A stretch of 20,141 bases of DNA from Synergistaceae bacterium. GTDB taxonomy: Bacteria > Synergistota > Synergistia > Synergistales > Aminobacteriaceae. The position numbers and the translations under genes were made by a program. Below the pieces are notes generated by a model. That model saw only the letters and a list, made by a program, of their open reading frames with translations, was not told the DNA's origin and did not search any database. The stretch spans positions 1-20,141 of the forward strand of contig WRKN01000020.1 of assembly GCA_009778055.1 (NCBI GenBank). Reading direction: 5' to 3'. Below are positions 1 through 7,791 of the stretch, in pieces (positions within the stretch are counted from its first letter, which is position 1; every line of letters begins with the position of its first letter).

Positions 1-121
1 TTTCGCCGATTGTGACGGGAGCGGCGAAAAACGCGCGAGCCAGAATAGCGGCCGGAGGGGACGCCTGGCTTTGCCCCGAACTGGAGTGGCGCGTCCATTT
101 CACAGCGACATGGTGAATCAT
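1..121 (-). CDS. 5' end of an unrecognised protein (partial, runs off the left edge)
   Basis: An open frame of 40 codons without a stop starts at ATG (119-121) and continues past position 1. A GGAGG Shine-Dalgarno (complement of 127-131) sits 5 nt before the ATG, which is the main reason to call it a gene. The first residues read MIHHVAVKWTRHSSSG; further on is a hydrophobic stretch, AAILARAFFAAPVTIG. It follows the xth stop by 27 nt on the same strand, so it is probably the next gene of that operon. I do not recognise the family. The visible part is too short to tell a signal peptide or membrane segment from the edge of a globular fold. Confidence 0.5.
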   Translation of the reverse strand, partial: MIHHVAVKWTRHSSSGQSQASPPAAILARAFFAAPVTIGE

Positions 122-148
122 GTCAACCTCCGTCTCCTTCTCCTTGGA

Positions 149-949
149 TTAAACCTCAAAATCGGCCACGAGCGGCGTGTGGTCGGAGGGTTTTTCCCAG
201 CCGCGCGGGAGGCGGTCGATGTAGCAATCGACCGCCTTTTTCGTTAAAGCCTCTGTCGCAAGGATGTGGTCTATTCTCCAGCCGATGTTCCTGGTCAGGG
301 CGTCTTTTACTCTGTAGTCGAAAAACGTGAACTCCCCGGCCTCGGGGCGGAAGCGGCGCAGGACGTCGTGAAGCCCCCACGAGACTACCCAGTCGAATTT
401 CTCCCGTATCTCGCTGTGAAAGCATACGTGGTCCTTTTTATTTTGCGGATTTGTCACGTCTATTTCAGAAGGGGCCACATTGAGGTCGCCAACCCAGGCA
501 AACAACGACCCCGGCTCGGCTTCCCTGTCCATGAACGCGCGGACGCGCTCCAAAAAGCTCTTTTTGACCTCGTAGTCCGGGTGGGTGATTTCCTTGCCCT
601 GCGGCACATAAGTGTTCAATATGGAAACCGGCGCGGGGCCGCCTGTAATTTTGGCGTAGGCCACCCTGGTGGGAAAGCCCGGCTCGCGCTCGTCGCCAAA
701 ACCAAACCTCGTCTCCACGGTCAAGGAAGCCCTGGCGATAACCGCAACGCCGTTGTAGGATTTCTCCCCGCAAAAATAGGCGTCATAGCCCATAGCCTTG
801 AAGGCGGCGGCCGGGAAATCGGCGTCCGTCGCCTTTGTTTCCTGTAAAAAAAGAATATCTACCCGCGTATCGGCAAGCCAACGTTCCAAGATGGCTATCC
901 GGCTGCGCACGGAGTTGACGTTGAAAGTCGCGATTCTCAGATTACGCAA
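149..949 (-). CDS. xth: Exodeoxyribonuclease III / AP endonuclease
   Basis: This 266-residue protein is a full-length member of the exonuclease III (EEP superfamily) group. Such enzymes nick DNA 5' of abasic sites and remove 3' blocking groups in base excision repair in the cytoplasm. The family residues are present: the opening IATFNVNSVRSR, metal-binding Glu37 in LQETK, Tyr114 in LNTYVPQG, Asp155 and Asn157 in GDLNVAP, Asp227 in WRIDHIL and the catalytic His257 in SDHTPLV. The likely start is TTG at 947-949, since family members begin within a few residues of the IATFNVNS strand. I see no good Shine-Dalgarno, so translation may be coupled to the upstream ligase gene, whose stop lies 11 nt away. 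Function is secure; the start is less so. Confidence 0.95.
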   Translation of the reverse strand: MRNLRIATFNVNSVRSRIAILERWLADTRVDILFLQETKATDADFPAAAFKAMGYDAYFCGEKSYNGVAVIARASLTVETRFGFGDEREPGFPTRVAYAKITGGPAPVSILNTYVPQGKEITHPDYEVKKSFLERVRAFMDREAEPGSLFAWVGDLNVAPSEIDVTNPQNKKDHVCFHSEIREKFDWVVSWGLHDVLRRFRPEAGEFTFFDYRVKDALTRNIGWRIDHILATEALTKKAVDCYIDRLPRGWEKPSDHTPLVADFEV

Positions 950-960
950 AATTCGCAGGT

Positions 961-2448
961 TCAGCGTCCCCGTTCCCTCAGGACGCGGCGGAGTATCTTG
1001 CCCGTCCCGGAAAGAGGGAAGTCGTCCACGAACTCCACTTTGCGCGGAACCTTGAAGTGGGAGAGCTGGTTTTTGCAGTATTTTACTATTTCGAGTTCCG
1101 TTACTTCCGCCCCTTCCACCTTGCTTACGAAGGCTTTGGGAACTTCCCCCTGAACCGGATGCGGCATTCCCACCACTATTGCGGTCTTGACGGCGGGGTG
1201 CGAGTGCAGTACCAGTTCAACTTCCTGCGGATACACGTTGAAGCCGCCCACGATGATGATGTCGGTCACGCGGTCCAATATCCTGACGTAACCGTCTTCG
1301 ACTCTCACGTAGTCTCCTGTGTTGAACCAACCGTCTTTGAAACGCTCCGCCGTCATCTCGGGCGCGCGGAAGTATCCGTCCGTCACGGAAGGGCCGCGCA
1401 CCCACAGCACGCCCTCGTTCTCGTCGGTTTCTTCTCCTTTTTCCGTGCGCAGCCGCCACTCGTAATCGCGCATAAACGGCCCGACCGTCCCGGCGCGGTG
1501 TTCTTCGTAACTGCGGTTTACGCAGACGACGGGCGAGGTCTCGGTCAGCCCGTATCCTTCCATGACGTCTTTGCCCGTGACGCGCAGGGCCGTTTCGTGC
1601 ATGTTTGAACTCAGGCGGTCTCCTCCGCTTATCATCAGCTTGGCTGACGACAAGAGGTCTTTGGGCAGGGAACCGCGATCCATGGCCGATATTATGTAAG
1701 AGAAAATGGTGGGCACCGCAAATATAATGTTGACGCGAGCCTCCTGAATGGCCCTTACCGTCTGCTGGGGCGGCAGAAAACCGGGCACTATGGCCTGCCC
1801 CGCGTTCATCGTGAGAGGCATGATGATGGAGACCGTGTAGCCGAACGAGTGGAAATTCGGCAGCACGGACAGGAATATATCGCCCGGCTCGAGTCCGCGC
1901 ACCGCTTCGCGCGTCTTGACGCAGTTGTCGTATATGTTGCCGTGGCTGAGAGGGACCGCCTTAGGCATACCGGTCGTGCCCGATGTCGCGAAGATGACGG
2001 CGGTGTCGGGAGTCTCAAGCGAGGAAAATTTACCTTCGAGGGGCGGCAGCGGCCCCATAGGGGAACAGGACGCGCAGAAAAATCCTTTTTCCTTAAAGAC
2101 GGTGTCCGCCTCCTCGCGTATCGCGTCGGACATAACCACGGCGAAGGGCTCTATGAGTTCCAGAGTGCCTATCAGGGAGGGCATACCGGATTTCACGTTC
2201 AGCGGCGAAATGGCTCCGCCAAGCCTCCAGACGGCCAGCGAGAGGGCCGGGATCATCGGGCAGTTCGGCATCAGGACGGCCAGCCTTTGCCCCTTGCCGA
2301 AACCCGACTTCCTGAGCGTGTCCTCGCATTTATCCGTCAGCTCGGAAAAATCCGACTTGGAATACCACTTGCCGTCCCACCAGAAGCAGCCGGCTTCTTT
2401 GTCTTCGGCCAGCCTGGCGTTTATAATCGACTCAAGTCTTTCAGACAT
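961..2448 (-). CDS. AMP-forming acyl-CoA synthetase / acyl-activating ligase
   Basis: This 495-residue protein belongs to the class I adenylate-forming (ANL) superfamily, which activates a carboxylate as acyl-AMP and usually transfers it to CoA. Core motifs appear in order: P-loop SGTTGMPK (about 156-163), A5 motif YGLTETSP (299-306), GWFNTGD (373-379), the hinge RVTDIIIVGGFNVYP (393-407), and near the C terminus PLSGTGK with catalytic Lys484. The layout resembles medium/long-chain fatty acyl-CoA ligases (FadD/FadK-like), but the substrate cannot be read from sequence. The N-terminal domain is rather short. A membrane role is possible, though no transmembrane segment is obvious. The ATG lies 29 nt downstream of the SRP RNA 3' end, with a weak GGGG-type ribosome site. 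The gene precedes xth by 11 nt, suggesting cotranscription. Confidence 0.92.
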   Translation of the reverse strand: MSERLESIINARLAEDKEAGCFWWDGKWYSKSDFSELTDKCEDTLRKSGFGKGQRLAVLMPNCPMIPALSLAVWRLGGAISPLNVKSGMPSLIGTLELIEPFAVVMSDAIREEADTVFKEKGFFCASCSPMGPLPPLEGKFSSLETPDTAVIFATSGTTGMPKAVPLSHGNIYDNCVKTREAVRGLEPGDIFLSVLPNFHSFGYTVSIIMPLTMNAGQAIVPGFLPPQQTVRAIQEARVNIIFAVPTIFSYIISAMDRGSLPKDLLSSAKLMISGGDRLSSNMHETALRVTGKDVMEGYGLTETSPVVCVNRSYEEHRAGTVGPFMRDYEWRLRTEKGEETDENEGVLWVRGPSVTDGYFRAPEMTAERFKDGWFNTGDYVRVEDGYVRILDRVTDIIIVGGFNVYPQEVELVLHSHPAVKTAIVVGMPHPVQGEVPKAFVSKVEGAEVTELEIVKYCKNQLSHFKVPRKVEFVDDFPLSGTGKILRRVLRERGR

Positions 2449-2477
2449 TTACCCATACCCCTTTATAGTAAAGATGT

Positions 2478-2598
2478 CCCCGGCACGGGAACCCAGCAAC
2501 CCTATGGCACCCGACGGACACCGCTTACTGCTGCTCCCTTCCGGGCCTGACAGGGTTCGCGGGCCTTCGCCGCATAGGACTGAGTCCCCGCGCCGAGG
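2478..2598 (-). ncRNA. ffs: Signal recognition particle RNA, small bacterial type (4.5S)
   Basis: Read on the minus strand, the segment has the SRP domain IV signature: GTCAGG, then a GGAA tetraloop (complement of 2539-2542) inside CCCGGAAGGG, then AGCAGC. These are the bases bound by the Ffh M domain. The two ends pair as a 12-bp closing helix, CCTCGGCGCGGG with CCCGTGCCGGGG, including two G-U pairs, which fixes the approximate ends. The length of about 121 nt is slightly longer than the E. coli 4.5S RNA and lacks an Alu domain. The RNA with Ffh targets nascent membrane proteins to the Sec translocon. Exact mature ends are uncertain by a few nucleotides. Confidence 0.93.
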
Positions 2599-2615
2599 AC
2601 ATTGAAACGTAGAAA

Positions 2616-2644
2616 AGTATACTGTGACAAGGCTTTTTTATCAA
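2616..2644 (-). promoter_or_regulatory. Sigma-70-type promoter for the SRP RNA
   Basis: On the minus strand there is TTGATA (complement of 2639-2644), a 17-nt spacer, and TATACT (complement of 2616-2621). Both hexamers differ from consensus at one position and the spacing is optimal. The predicted start lies about 10 nt upstream of the SRP RNA closing helix, implying a short 5' leader removed by processing. No other candidate in this gap fits as well. Confidence 0.7.
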
Positions 2645-2719
2645 GTAGGAACAAATCCCCGCCCGTGTAATCCGGCACGCGCAAATCCTACAAAGGTCAG
2701 ACTTATTTTTAATGATTTG

Positions 2720-2728
2720 TGCTATAAT
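2720..2728 (+). promoter_or_regulatory. Extended -10 promoter for the sensor kinase operon
   Basis: The plus strand carries TGC followed by TATAAT (2723-2728), a perfect extended -10 element. At the usual -35 distance (around 2700-2705) there is no good TTGACA match, which is typical of extended -10 promoters. The predicted start near 2735 leaves a leader of about 25 nt before the kinase ATG. It lies about 75 nt from the divergent SRP RNA promoter. Confidence 0.55.
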
Positions 2729-2760
2729 TTGGGCGGTATTTTAACGTGAGGGCTCATATT

Positions 2761-5592
2761 ATGTCAATCAAAACAAAGTTTGGTATAGTAGTCATGCTCT
2801 GCATTTTTTTAGGTGTTTCGGCCGCGTCTTTACTCAACTACTCGATTTTCAAGAAAGAAATGATCGATACTTTGATCGCCAGGAAAGAAGGCGTGGTAAA
2901 GGACATCGGAGGAGAAGTGAACAACATGCTCCTCAAGGCTAGCCATGTGTCGGAAATGGTGCGTACCGACAGAAACACAGTCAGCCTGATGAGGTACTCT
3001 ATCGCCCAGCTTGTAAATGTGCGGAATTTGCTCATTTCGGCGCAAATGTTTTTGTCCCCCGCCGCGAATATCTTCGTTGCCGACATGGAAGGCGACGTTT
3101 TGGCATACAGCGCCCATCAGGTCGGCAATATCTCGGAGGAAGATTATTTCGAGGAGGCGAAGTCATCGCCTTACAACGTGGCGATGTTTATTCCGCACCC
3201 TGAATACCCCTCCCGTAAAGATTTATTGGTGGCCGCGCAGGTGAGGCATTTAGGGACCACCGTCGGCATTGTGGCCGTCTTGATCGATCTCTATGATTTA
3301 TTGAGCGCGAAGACAGGAGACGACGCGTTCATGGTCATTGACGAGGACGGCGGAACGGCGCTTTATACCGGAGAGGAGACGCAGCGTTTCAGGCAAGTCC
3401 TGACGGACTCGGCCCTTTCGGCTATCAGGCAGGAGCGGGACGGCTATATTGAGACGGGGGATCACTTCTTATTTTTTTCCGCCATTCCCGGAATCGGCGG
3501 ATATGTCGTGCTGCACAGCACAAAACCCAATATGTACGCGTTCCTGAACCAAATGAAAACCATGAACATCGTTCTGCACGTCCTGATATTCGGCCTTGCC
3601 CTGCTTTGCGCCAATTTGCTTACGCGCGCCTTCAACGTCATGCTGACCCATCTGAACGAGGCCATCGACGAGGCAAAAGCTCATGAAATGAAGGCCGTGG
3701 AAGCGTCTCAGGCCAAGACCATATTTCTTGCCAACATGAGCCACGAGATACGCACCCCGCTCAACGCCGTCATAGGGCTGACCGAGATAGAGCTGCGCAA
3801 CGACTTGAACACCCAAACGCTCGAAAATCTGGGAAAGGTACACAGAGCCGGAACTTTGCTGCTCAGTATCGTAAACGACATTCTGGACATGTCGAAGATC
3901 GAGTCGGGAAAATTCCAGCTCGTCCCGGTCAAATACCACTTCGCGAGCCTCGTCAGCGACACTATACATCAAAACGTGCCGCTTCTGGCCGGAAAATCTG
4001 TAACATTCGAGACCGACATAGACGAAAACATCCCCGTCCAGTTTTACGGAGACGAATTGAGGATCAGGCAGGTGCTGACCAACCTTTTGAGCAACGCGTT
4101 CAAGTACACCGACGAGGGGAAGGTCACGCTCTCCATAAAATGCGGCGGACAGGACGGAGAAAGCGGACGGGAAAACGAGGCGCGGATGGAATTCGTGGTG
4201 AGCGACACCGGGCGGGGGATCAAAAAAGAGGATTTTGGCAGACTTTTTTCGGAATACGGTCAGCTCGACATGTGGAAAAACCGTAAGGTAGAGGGAACCG
4301 GCCTTGGCTTGTCCATATGCAAAAACCTGGTTGACATGATGGGAGGCTCGATAGAAGTAAAGAGCGAGTACGGCAAAGGTTCCAGCTTCAAAGCGTCAAT
4401 TCGCCAGGTTATAACGGATCCTGCGCCGATCGGCCCGGAAACGGCGCGGAACCTGAGTACTTTCCGAATGGAGGAAAACCGCCGCGGCCAAAAATTGACG
4501 CGCAGGCGTATTCCCTATGGAAAAGTTCTTGTAGTGGACGACGTTTTTACGAATTTGGACGTGGCTAAAGGACTCATGACGCCTTACGAATTGACTGTAC
4601 ACTGCGCGTCCGGCGGCAGGCAGGCCGTGGAGATAATGCGCGAGGAAAAGACCAGATACGACTTGATCCTTATGGATCACATGATGCCCGAGATGGACGG
4701 CATAGAGGCGCTCAGGGCAATCCGGGAAACAGGCACGGAGTACGCCGAAAATATCCCGGTCGTGGTTCTGACGGCCAACGCGCTGGTGGGAAACGAGGAG
4801 TTTTTTCTGAATAACGGCTTTCAGGGTTTCCTGTCCAAGCCGATAGACATATTGAAACTGGACGCCGTCATAAACAAATGGATACCGCGCAACCCGGGAC
4901 TCGAAGCGGCGCTCGGCGAAAAAACTCATGAAACGGAACAGTCCGACGAGGTCGAGGAAAATTCTCTCGGCGGCCGCTCTTTCTCGGAATGGATACATCT
5001 GGGGCTTGACATAGCGGAGGGGGCGCTGCGTTACGGACTTGACGCTTATCTGGGGGTAATCCGCTCTTACGCGACGCATACGCCCGCTCTTTTGGACAAG
5101 CTGCGCTTCGTGTCGGAAGAATCGCTGAAGGATTACGCAGTGACCATACACGGAATAAAAGGGTCGAGCTACGGCATTTCCGCGAAAAAGGTAGGCAAAT
5201 TGGCCGAGGCTCTGGAGGACGCGGCTAAAGACGGCAACTTCACCGCCGTAATGCGGGATAACGGTCCCTTTATTAAAGAAGCCGAGGCGCTGCTCAAGGC
5301 GGCGTCCGACCTGTTAAAGGAAAGCGCCGGGGGGGAAAGCGGCGCGAAAGAACACGTAGCCGCCCCCGACGCGGAGCTGCTCGGGAAGCTGAGCGAAGCC
5401 TGCTCGAAATTCGACATAGCCGCCATGGACACGGCGATGGACAAGCTGGAAAGTTACACTTACGATTCGCAGTCCGAACTGGTGGAATGGCTGAGAGAAC
5501 AACTGGAAAACCTGGAATACGCGTCGATGAGCGAACGTCTTGAGGAGGTTCTGGGAAACAAGTTTATTATCGCTAAGGAGGCGGCGGGATGA
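2761..5592 (+). CDS. Membrane hybrid sensor histidine kinase (sensor-HisKA-HATPase-REC-HPt)
   Basis: This 943-residue kinase contains a complete internal phosphorelay. A transmembrane helix (about 7-25) is followed by about 240 extracytoplasmic residues resembling a Cache-type sensor (the VADMEGDVLAY stretch and a following YFEEA fit that fold), then a second helix (about 268-290). The HisKA box has His328 in MSHEIRTPLN. The ATPase domain has the N box around Asn445, DTGRG from Asp482 and GTGLG at 512-516. The receiver has Asp593/Asp594, phospho-acceptor Asp639 in LILMDHMMP and Lys693. The HPt domain has His797 in IHGIKGSS. I prefer the ATG at 2761 over an in-frame GTG at 2746 because TGAGGG (2747-2752) is spaced well for the ATG. 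Its stop overlaps the next gene's ATG. The ligand and final output are unknown. Confidence 0.93.
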   Translation: MSIKTKFGIVVMLCIFLGVSAASLLNYSIFKKEMIDTLIARKEGVVKDIGGEVNNMLLKASHVSEMVRTDRNTVSLMRYSIAQLVNVRNLLISAQMFLSPAANIFVADMEGDVLAYSAHQVGNISEEDYFEEAKSSPYNVAMFIPHPEYPSRKDLLVAAQVRHLGTTVGIVAVLIDLYDLLSAKTGDDAFMVIDEDGGTALYTGEETQRFRQVLTDSALSAIRQERDGYIETGDHFLFFSAIPGIGGYVVLHSTKPNMYAFLNQMKTMNIVLHVLIFGLALLCANLLTRAFNVMLTHLNEAIDEAKAHEMKAVEASQAKTIFLANMSHEIRTPLNAVIGLTEIELRNDLNTQTLENLGKVHRAGTLLLSIVNDILDMSKIESGKFQLVPVKYHFASLVSDTIHQNVPLLAGKSVTFETDIDENIPVQFYGDELRIRQVLTNLLSNAFKYTDEGKVTLSIKCGGQDGESGRENEARMEFVVSDTGRGIKKEDFGRLFSEYGQLDMWKNRKVEGTGLGLSICKNLVDMMGGSIEVKSEYGKGSSFKASIRQVITDPAPIGPETARNLSTFRMEENRRGQKLTRRRIPYGKVLVVDDVFTNLDVAKGLMTPYELTVHCASGGRQAVEIMREEKTRYDLILMDHMMPEMDGIEALRAIRETGTEYAENIPVVVLTANALVGNEEFFLNNGFQGFLSKPIDILKLDAVINKWIPRNPGLEAALGEKTHETEQSDEVEENSLGGRSFSEWIHLGLDIAEGALRYGLDAYLGVIRSYATHTPALLDKLRFVSEESLKDYAVTIHGIKGSSYGISAKKVGKLAEALEDAAKDGNFTAVMRDNGPFIKEAEALLKAASDLLKESAGGESGAKEHVAAPDAELLGKLSEACSKFDIAAMDTAMDKLESYTYDSQSELVEWLREQLENLEYASMSERLEEVLGNKFIIAKEAAG

Positions 5593-6659
5593 AGAAATTT
5601 GGATTTTTTGCGGCTGCGGCGCTCGTAGTTTTAGCTGCGGCAGGTTTAGTTTTTGCGGCGGATGCGGATGAGAAAAAAGTTTGGGATAAAAAAGCTCCGA
5701 CCCTGTTCGTCGGATTCGGGGCCGGGGGCGGCACAGACACGGCAGTTCGTCCGTTGGTCGCGCTGATGGAGCGGTATCTTGGCGAGACCGTCAACGTCGT
5801 CAACATGCCGGGAGCGGCCAGCGCTGTTGCCGCCGAACACGTCATGAGCCTTCCAAGGGATGGCTACAGCATGTTCGCGACAGGGTCCGGCTGTTTCGGC
5901 GGATTCCTCATCACCGGAACGTCAACGCAGGGCGTACCTTGGAACTGGTACGGTTTCCATCACATTCAGGGTCCCGCCGCCCTCATTGTAAACCCGGAGA
6001 AGTCGGGTATTCACACAGTCGAGGACGCCGTCAACGCTTTGAAAGAAGGAAGAGCCAAAATTGGAGTATCCTCGCTGGGAGCCGGGATTCATGCTTTTGC
6101 CGAAGCGTTCGTAAAGACGGTCGGCATTGGCGCGGAAATCGACTACGTCACCTCCGGCGGAGACGGGGCTACCTGCCTCTCCGTCATTGCCGGTGAGATT
6201 GAGATTGGTTCCATCTCCTTCTCGGCGGGTATTGACTATGTACGCGCCGGGCAGTTAAAAGTTCTATTCCTCAACCGGAGAGAACCTTTCCAGATTGACT
6301 CCGTTATAATTCCCCCCATCACCAGCCTGGGGCCCATATTCAGAAACATCCCCGACCTGGCGGAGACCTGGCCCGTAATGCTCCCCCGCGACGCGCCCAG
6401 GGAAATCGTTGATAAATTGGAAGAGGCGTTTATATGGGCGTGCCAACAACCGGAAATGAAGGAATTCGCCGAGAGTATGGCATATGAAATTATCACCCGC
6501 TATGGCGAGGAGGCCGACAGAGTACTGGATTATCAGTACGCGGCCTATGCCTGGGTACTCTACGACGCCGGCATGGCGGATAAATCACCGGAGGAATTCG
6601 GTATTCCGCGTCCTGAAGATTGGGACTGGGACGAGGAAAAAGCAAAATACGGGTATTGA
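5589..6659 (+). CDS. Periplasmic TctC/Bug-family solute-binding protein
   Basis: This 356-residue protein belongs to the Bug/TctC family, the binding component of tripartite tricarboxylate transporters, which typically bind carboxylates such as citrate or other small organic acids. It has a Sec signal peptide (MKKFGFFAAAALVVLAAAG, probable cleavage after VFA, near residue 23). Family motifs follow: GFGAGGGTD, VNMPGAASAVAAEHV and LPRDGYSMFATGSG. At roughly 30 residues above the usual length, it has an acidic, tryptophan-rich C-terminal tail (RPEDWDWDEEK). AAGGAGG (5575-5581) lies 7 nt before the ATG, and the start overlaps the kinase stop (ATGA). No TctA or TctB membrane subunit is encoded nearby, so it either serves a distant transporter or acts as a ligand sensor with the kinase. 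The bound solute cannot be inferred. Confidence 0.92.
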   Translation: MKKFGFFAAAALVVLAAAGLVFAADADEKKVWDKKAPTLFVGFGAGGGTDTAVRPLVALMERYLGETVNVVNMPGAASAVAAEHVMSLPRDGYSMFATGSGCFGGFLITGTSTQGVPWNWYGFHHIQGPAALIVNPEKSGIHTVEDAVNALKEGRAKIGVSSLGAGIHAFAEAFVKTVGIGAEIDYVTSGGDGATCLSVIAGEIEIGSISFSAGIDYVRAGQLKVLFLNRREPFQIDSVIIPPITSLGPIFRNIPDLAETWPVMLPRDAPREIVDKLEEAFIWACQQPEMKEFAESMAYEIITRYGEEADRVLDYQYAAYAWVLYDAGMADKSPEEFGIPRPEDWDWDEEKAKYGY

Positions 6660-6692
6660 TCGTAAAACGCGGAAAAGACGCTGGGAAAATTA

Positions 6693-6747
6693 ATTTACCC
6701 CACATAAAGCTTCCACCCGCCAGGTGAAAGTTTTATGTGGGGTAAAT
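6693..6747. terminator. Long hairpin between convergent operons, probable bidirectional terminator
   Basis: Two 25-nt arms (6693-6717 and 6723-6747) flank a 5-nt loop. They pair throughout except at two sites that become G-U pairs in one of the RNAs. The outer arm reads ATTTACCCCACATAAA. It sits between the stop codons of two convergent genes, where a terminator for both strands is expected. No clean U-tract follows on plus; on minus the stem runs into AATTAATTTT. It could therefore also act as an mRNA 3'-end stabiliser. Confidence 0.65.
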
Positions 6748-6768
6748 AACGTTCAATATTGAAGCTCG

Positions 6769-7791
6769 TTATACCGGCAATCCTTTCTCCGAGACCAATT
6801 CGTCATAAATAGCCTCAAACGCGTCGACTACATTGGGGTCGAATTGTTTGCCCTTTCCTTCATGTATGATGGAAAACGCCTCCTCGTTGCTGAGCTTTTT
6901 GCGGTATACGCGGTCTTCCACCAGCGCGTCGTAAACGTCGGCCACAGACATAATCCGCCCGCACAGAGGTATCGCTTCGCCGGCCAGGCCGCATGGATAT
7001 CCGCACCCGTCGTAACGCTCATGGTGAGAGGCGGCGATCATCTTCGCGTACCGCAGGTAGCGCAGGGAGGGCGTCCGGGCGTACATATGCTCCAATATAT
7101 CGGCGCCTATAGTTGTGTGTTTTTTCATGAGGGCAAATTCGTTGTCGTCAAGACGCCCCGGCTTCAGAAGTACCCGGTCGCTGATGCCGATCTTGCCTAT
7201 GTCGTGCATGGGCGCTCCGCGTTCCATCATTTCCAGGGATTCTTCCGTGAGTTCATCGGGGTAGACCCCTTTACTCCTGAGGTACTCGCCAATTTTCCTC
7301 ACGTATCTGCTCGTGCGGATGACGTGTTTGCCGGTGTTCTCATCTCGGCACTCTATCATCTCCGAAAACGAAACCGCCACGCTGTTGGACAGTTCAGTGG
7401 CCGAGCGCTCCAGATGCCTTTGGTAGGAGTCGAAGCTCAGATGCAGGTTTATTCTGTGCTTCAACAGGCGCTGTTCGACAGGTTTGGTCAAAAAATCCTT
7501 GGCGCCGGCGCCGAGTCCGCGAACTTCCGTTGCGGCGTCGGTATTGCCGGTCAGAAAAATGACGGGTATGCTTGCTGTGTATGGGTTGGATTTCAGCCTG
7601 GCGAGGGTTTCAAATCCGTCCATCTCCGGCATGTCTATGTCCAGCAAAATCAGATCCGGCCTTTCCCGATAGCATACCTGCAGTGCCTGAGGCCCGGATT
7701 TGACCAGCGATACGTCGTAGGCGTCACCCAGCAGAGCGCGAATTTGTTTGAGGCTGACCAGGTTATCGTCAACTACCAATATTTGCGCCAT
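6769..7791 (-). CDS. Response regulator with HD-GYP domain (second of tandem pair)
   Basis: This 340-residue protein has a receiver domain (about 3-120; DD at 8-9, phospho-acceptor Asp51 in LLDIDMPEMDG, TKP near 102-104), a helical linker, and an HD-GYP domain. HD-GYP domains hydrolyse cyclic di-GMP, or in some members other cyclic dinucleotides, in the cytoplasm. Visible elements are HDIGKI (His196, Asp197), SHHERYDGCGYPCGL (tandem His at 256-257) and SVADVYDA with Asp285, an intact set of expected metal ligands. The start at 7789-7791 is preferred over an upstream in-frame ATG because AAAGGAG lies 8 nt before it and the protein then aligns end to end with its neighbour. It overlaps the preceding HD-GYP gene by 23 nt. 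It is the last gene of the long minus-strand operon. Confidence 0.92.
   Translation of the reverse strand: MAQILVVDDNLVSLKQIRALLGDAYDVSLVKSGPQALQVCYRERPDLILLDIDMPEMDGFETLARLKSNPYTASIPVIFLTGNTDAATEVRGLGAGAKDFLTKPVEQRLLKHRINLHLSFDSYQRHLERSATELSNSVAVSFSEMIECRDENTGKHVIRTSRYVRKIGEYLRSKGVYPDELTEESLEMMERGAPMHDIGKIGISDRVLLKPGRLDDNEFALMKKHTTIGADILEHMYARTPSLRYLRYAKMIAASHHERYDGCGYPCGLAGEAIPLCGRIMSVADVYDALVEDRVYRKKLSNEEAFSIIHEGKGKQFDPNVVDAFEAIYDELVSEKGLPV

Noticed and set aside
2746..2760. GTG start adding five residues to the sensor kinase
   Set aside because: The TGAGGG that overlaps this GTG is correctly placed as the ribosome site for the ATG at 2761; no comparable site precedes the GTG.
6752..6763. 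12-bp perfect palindrome TTCAATATTGAA beside the hairpin
   Set aside because: It is short and AT-rich, lies between convergent gene ends where no operator is expected, and has no second copy that I noticed.
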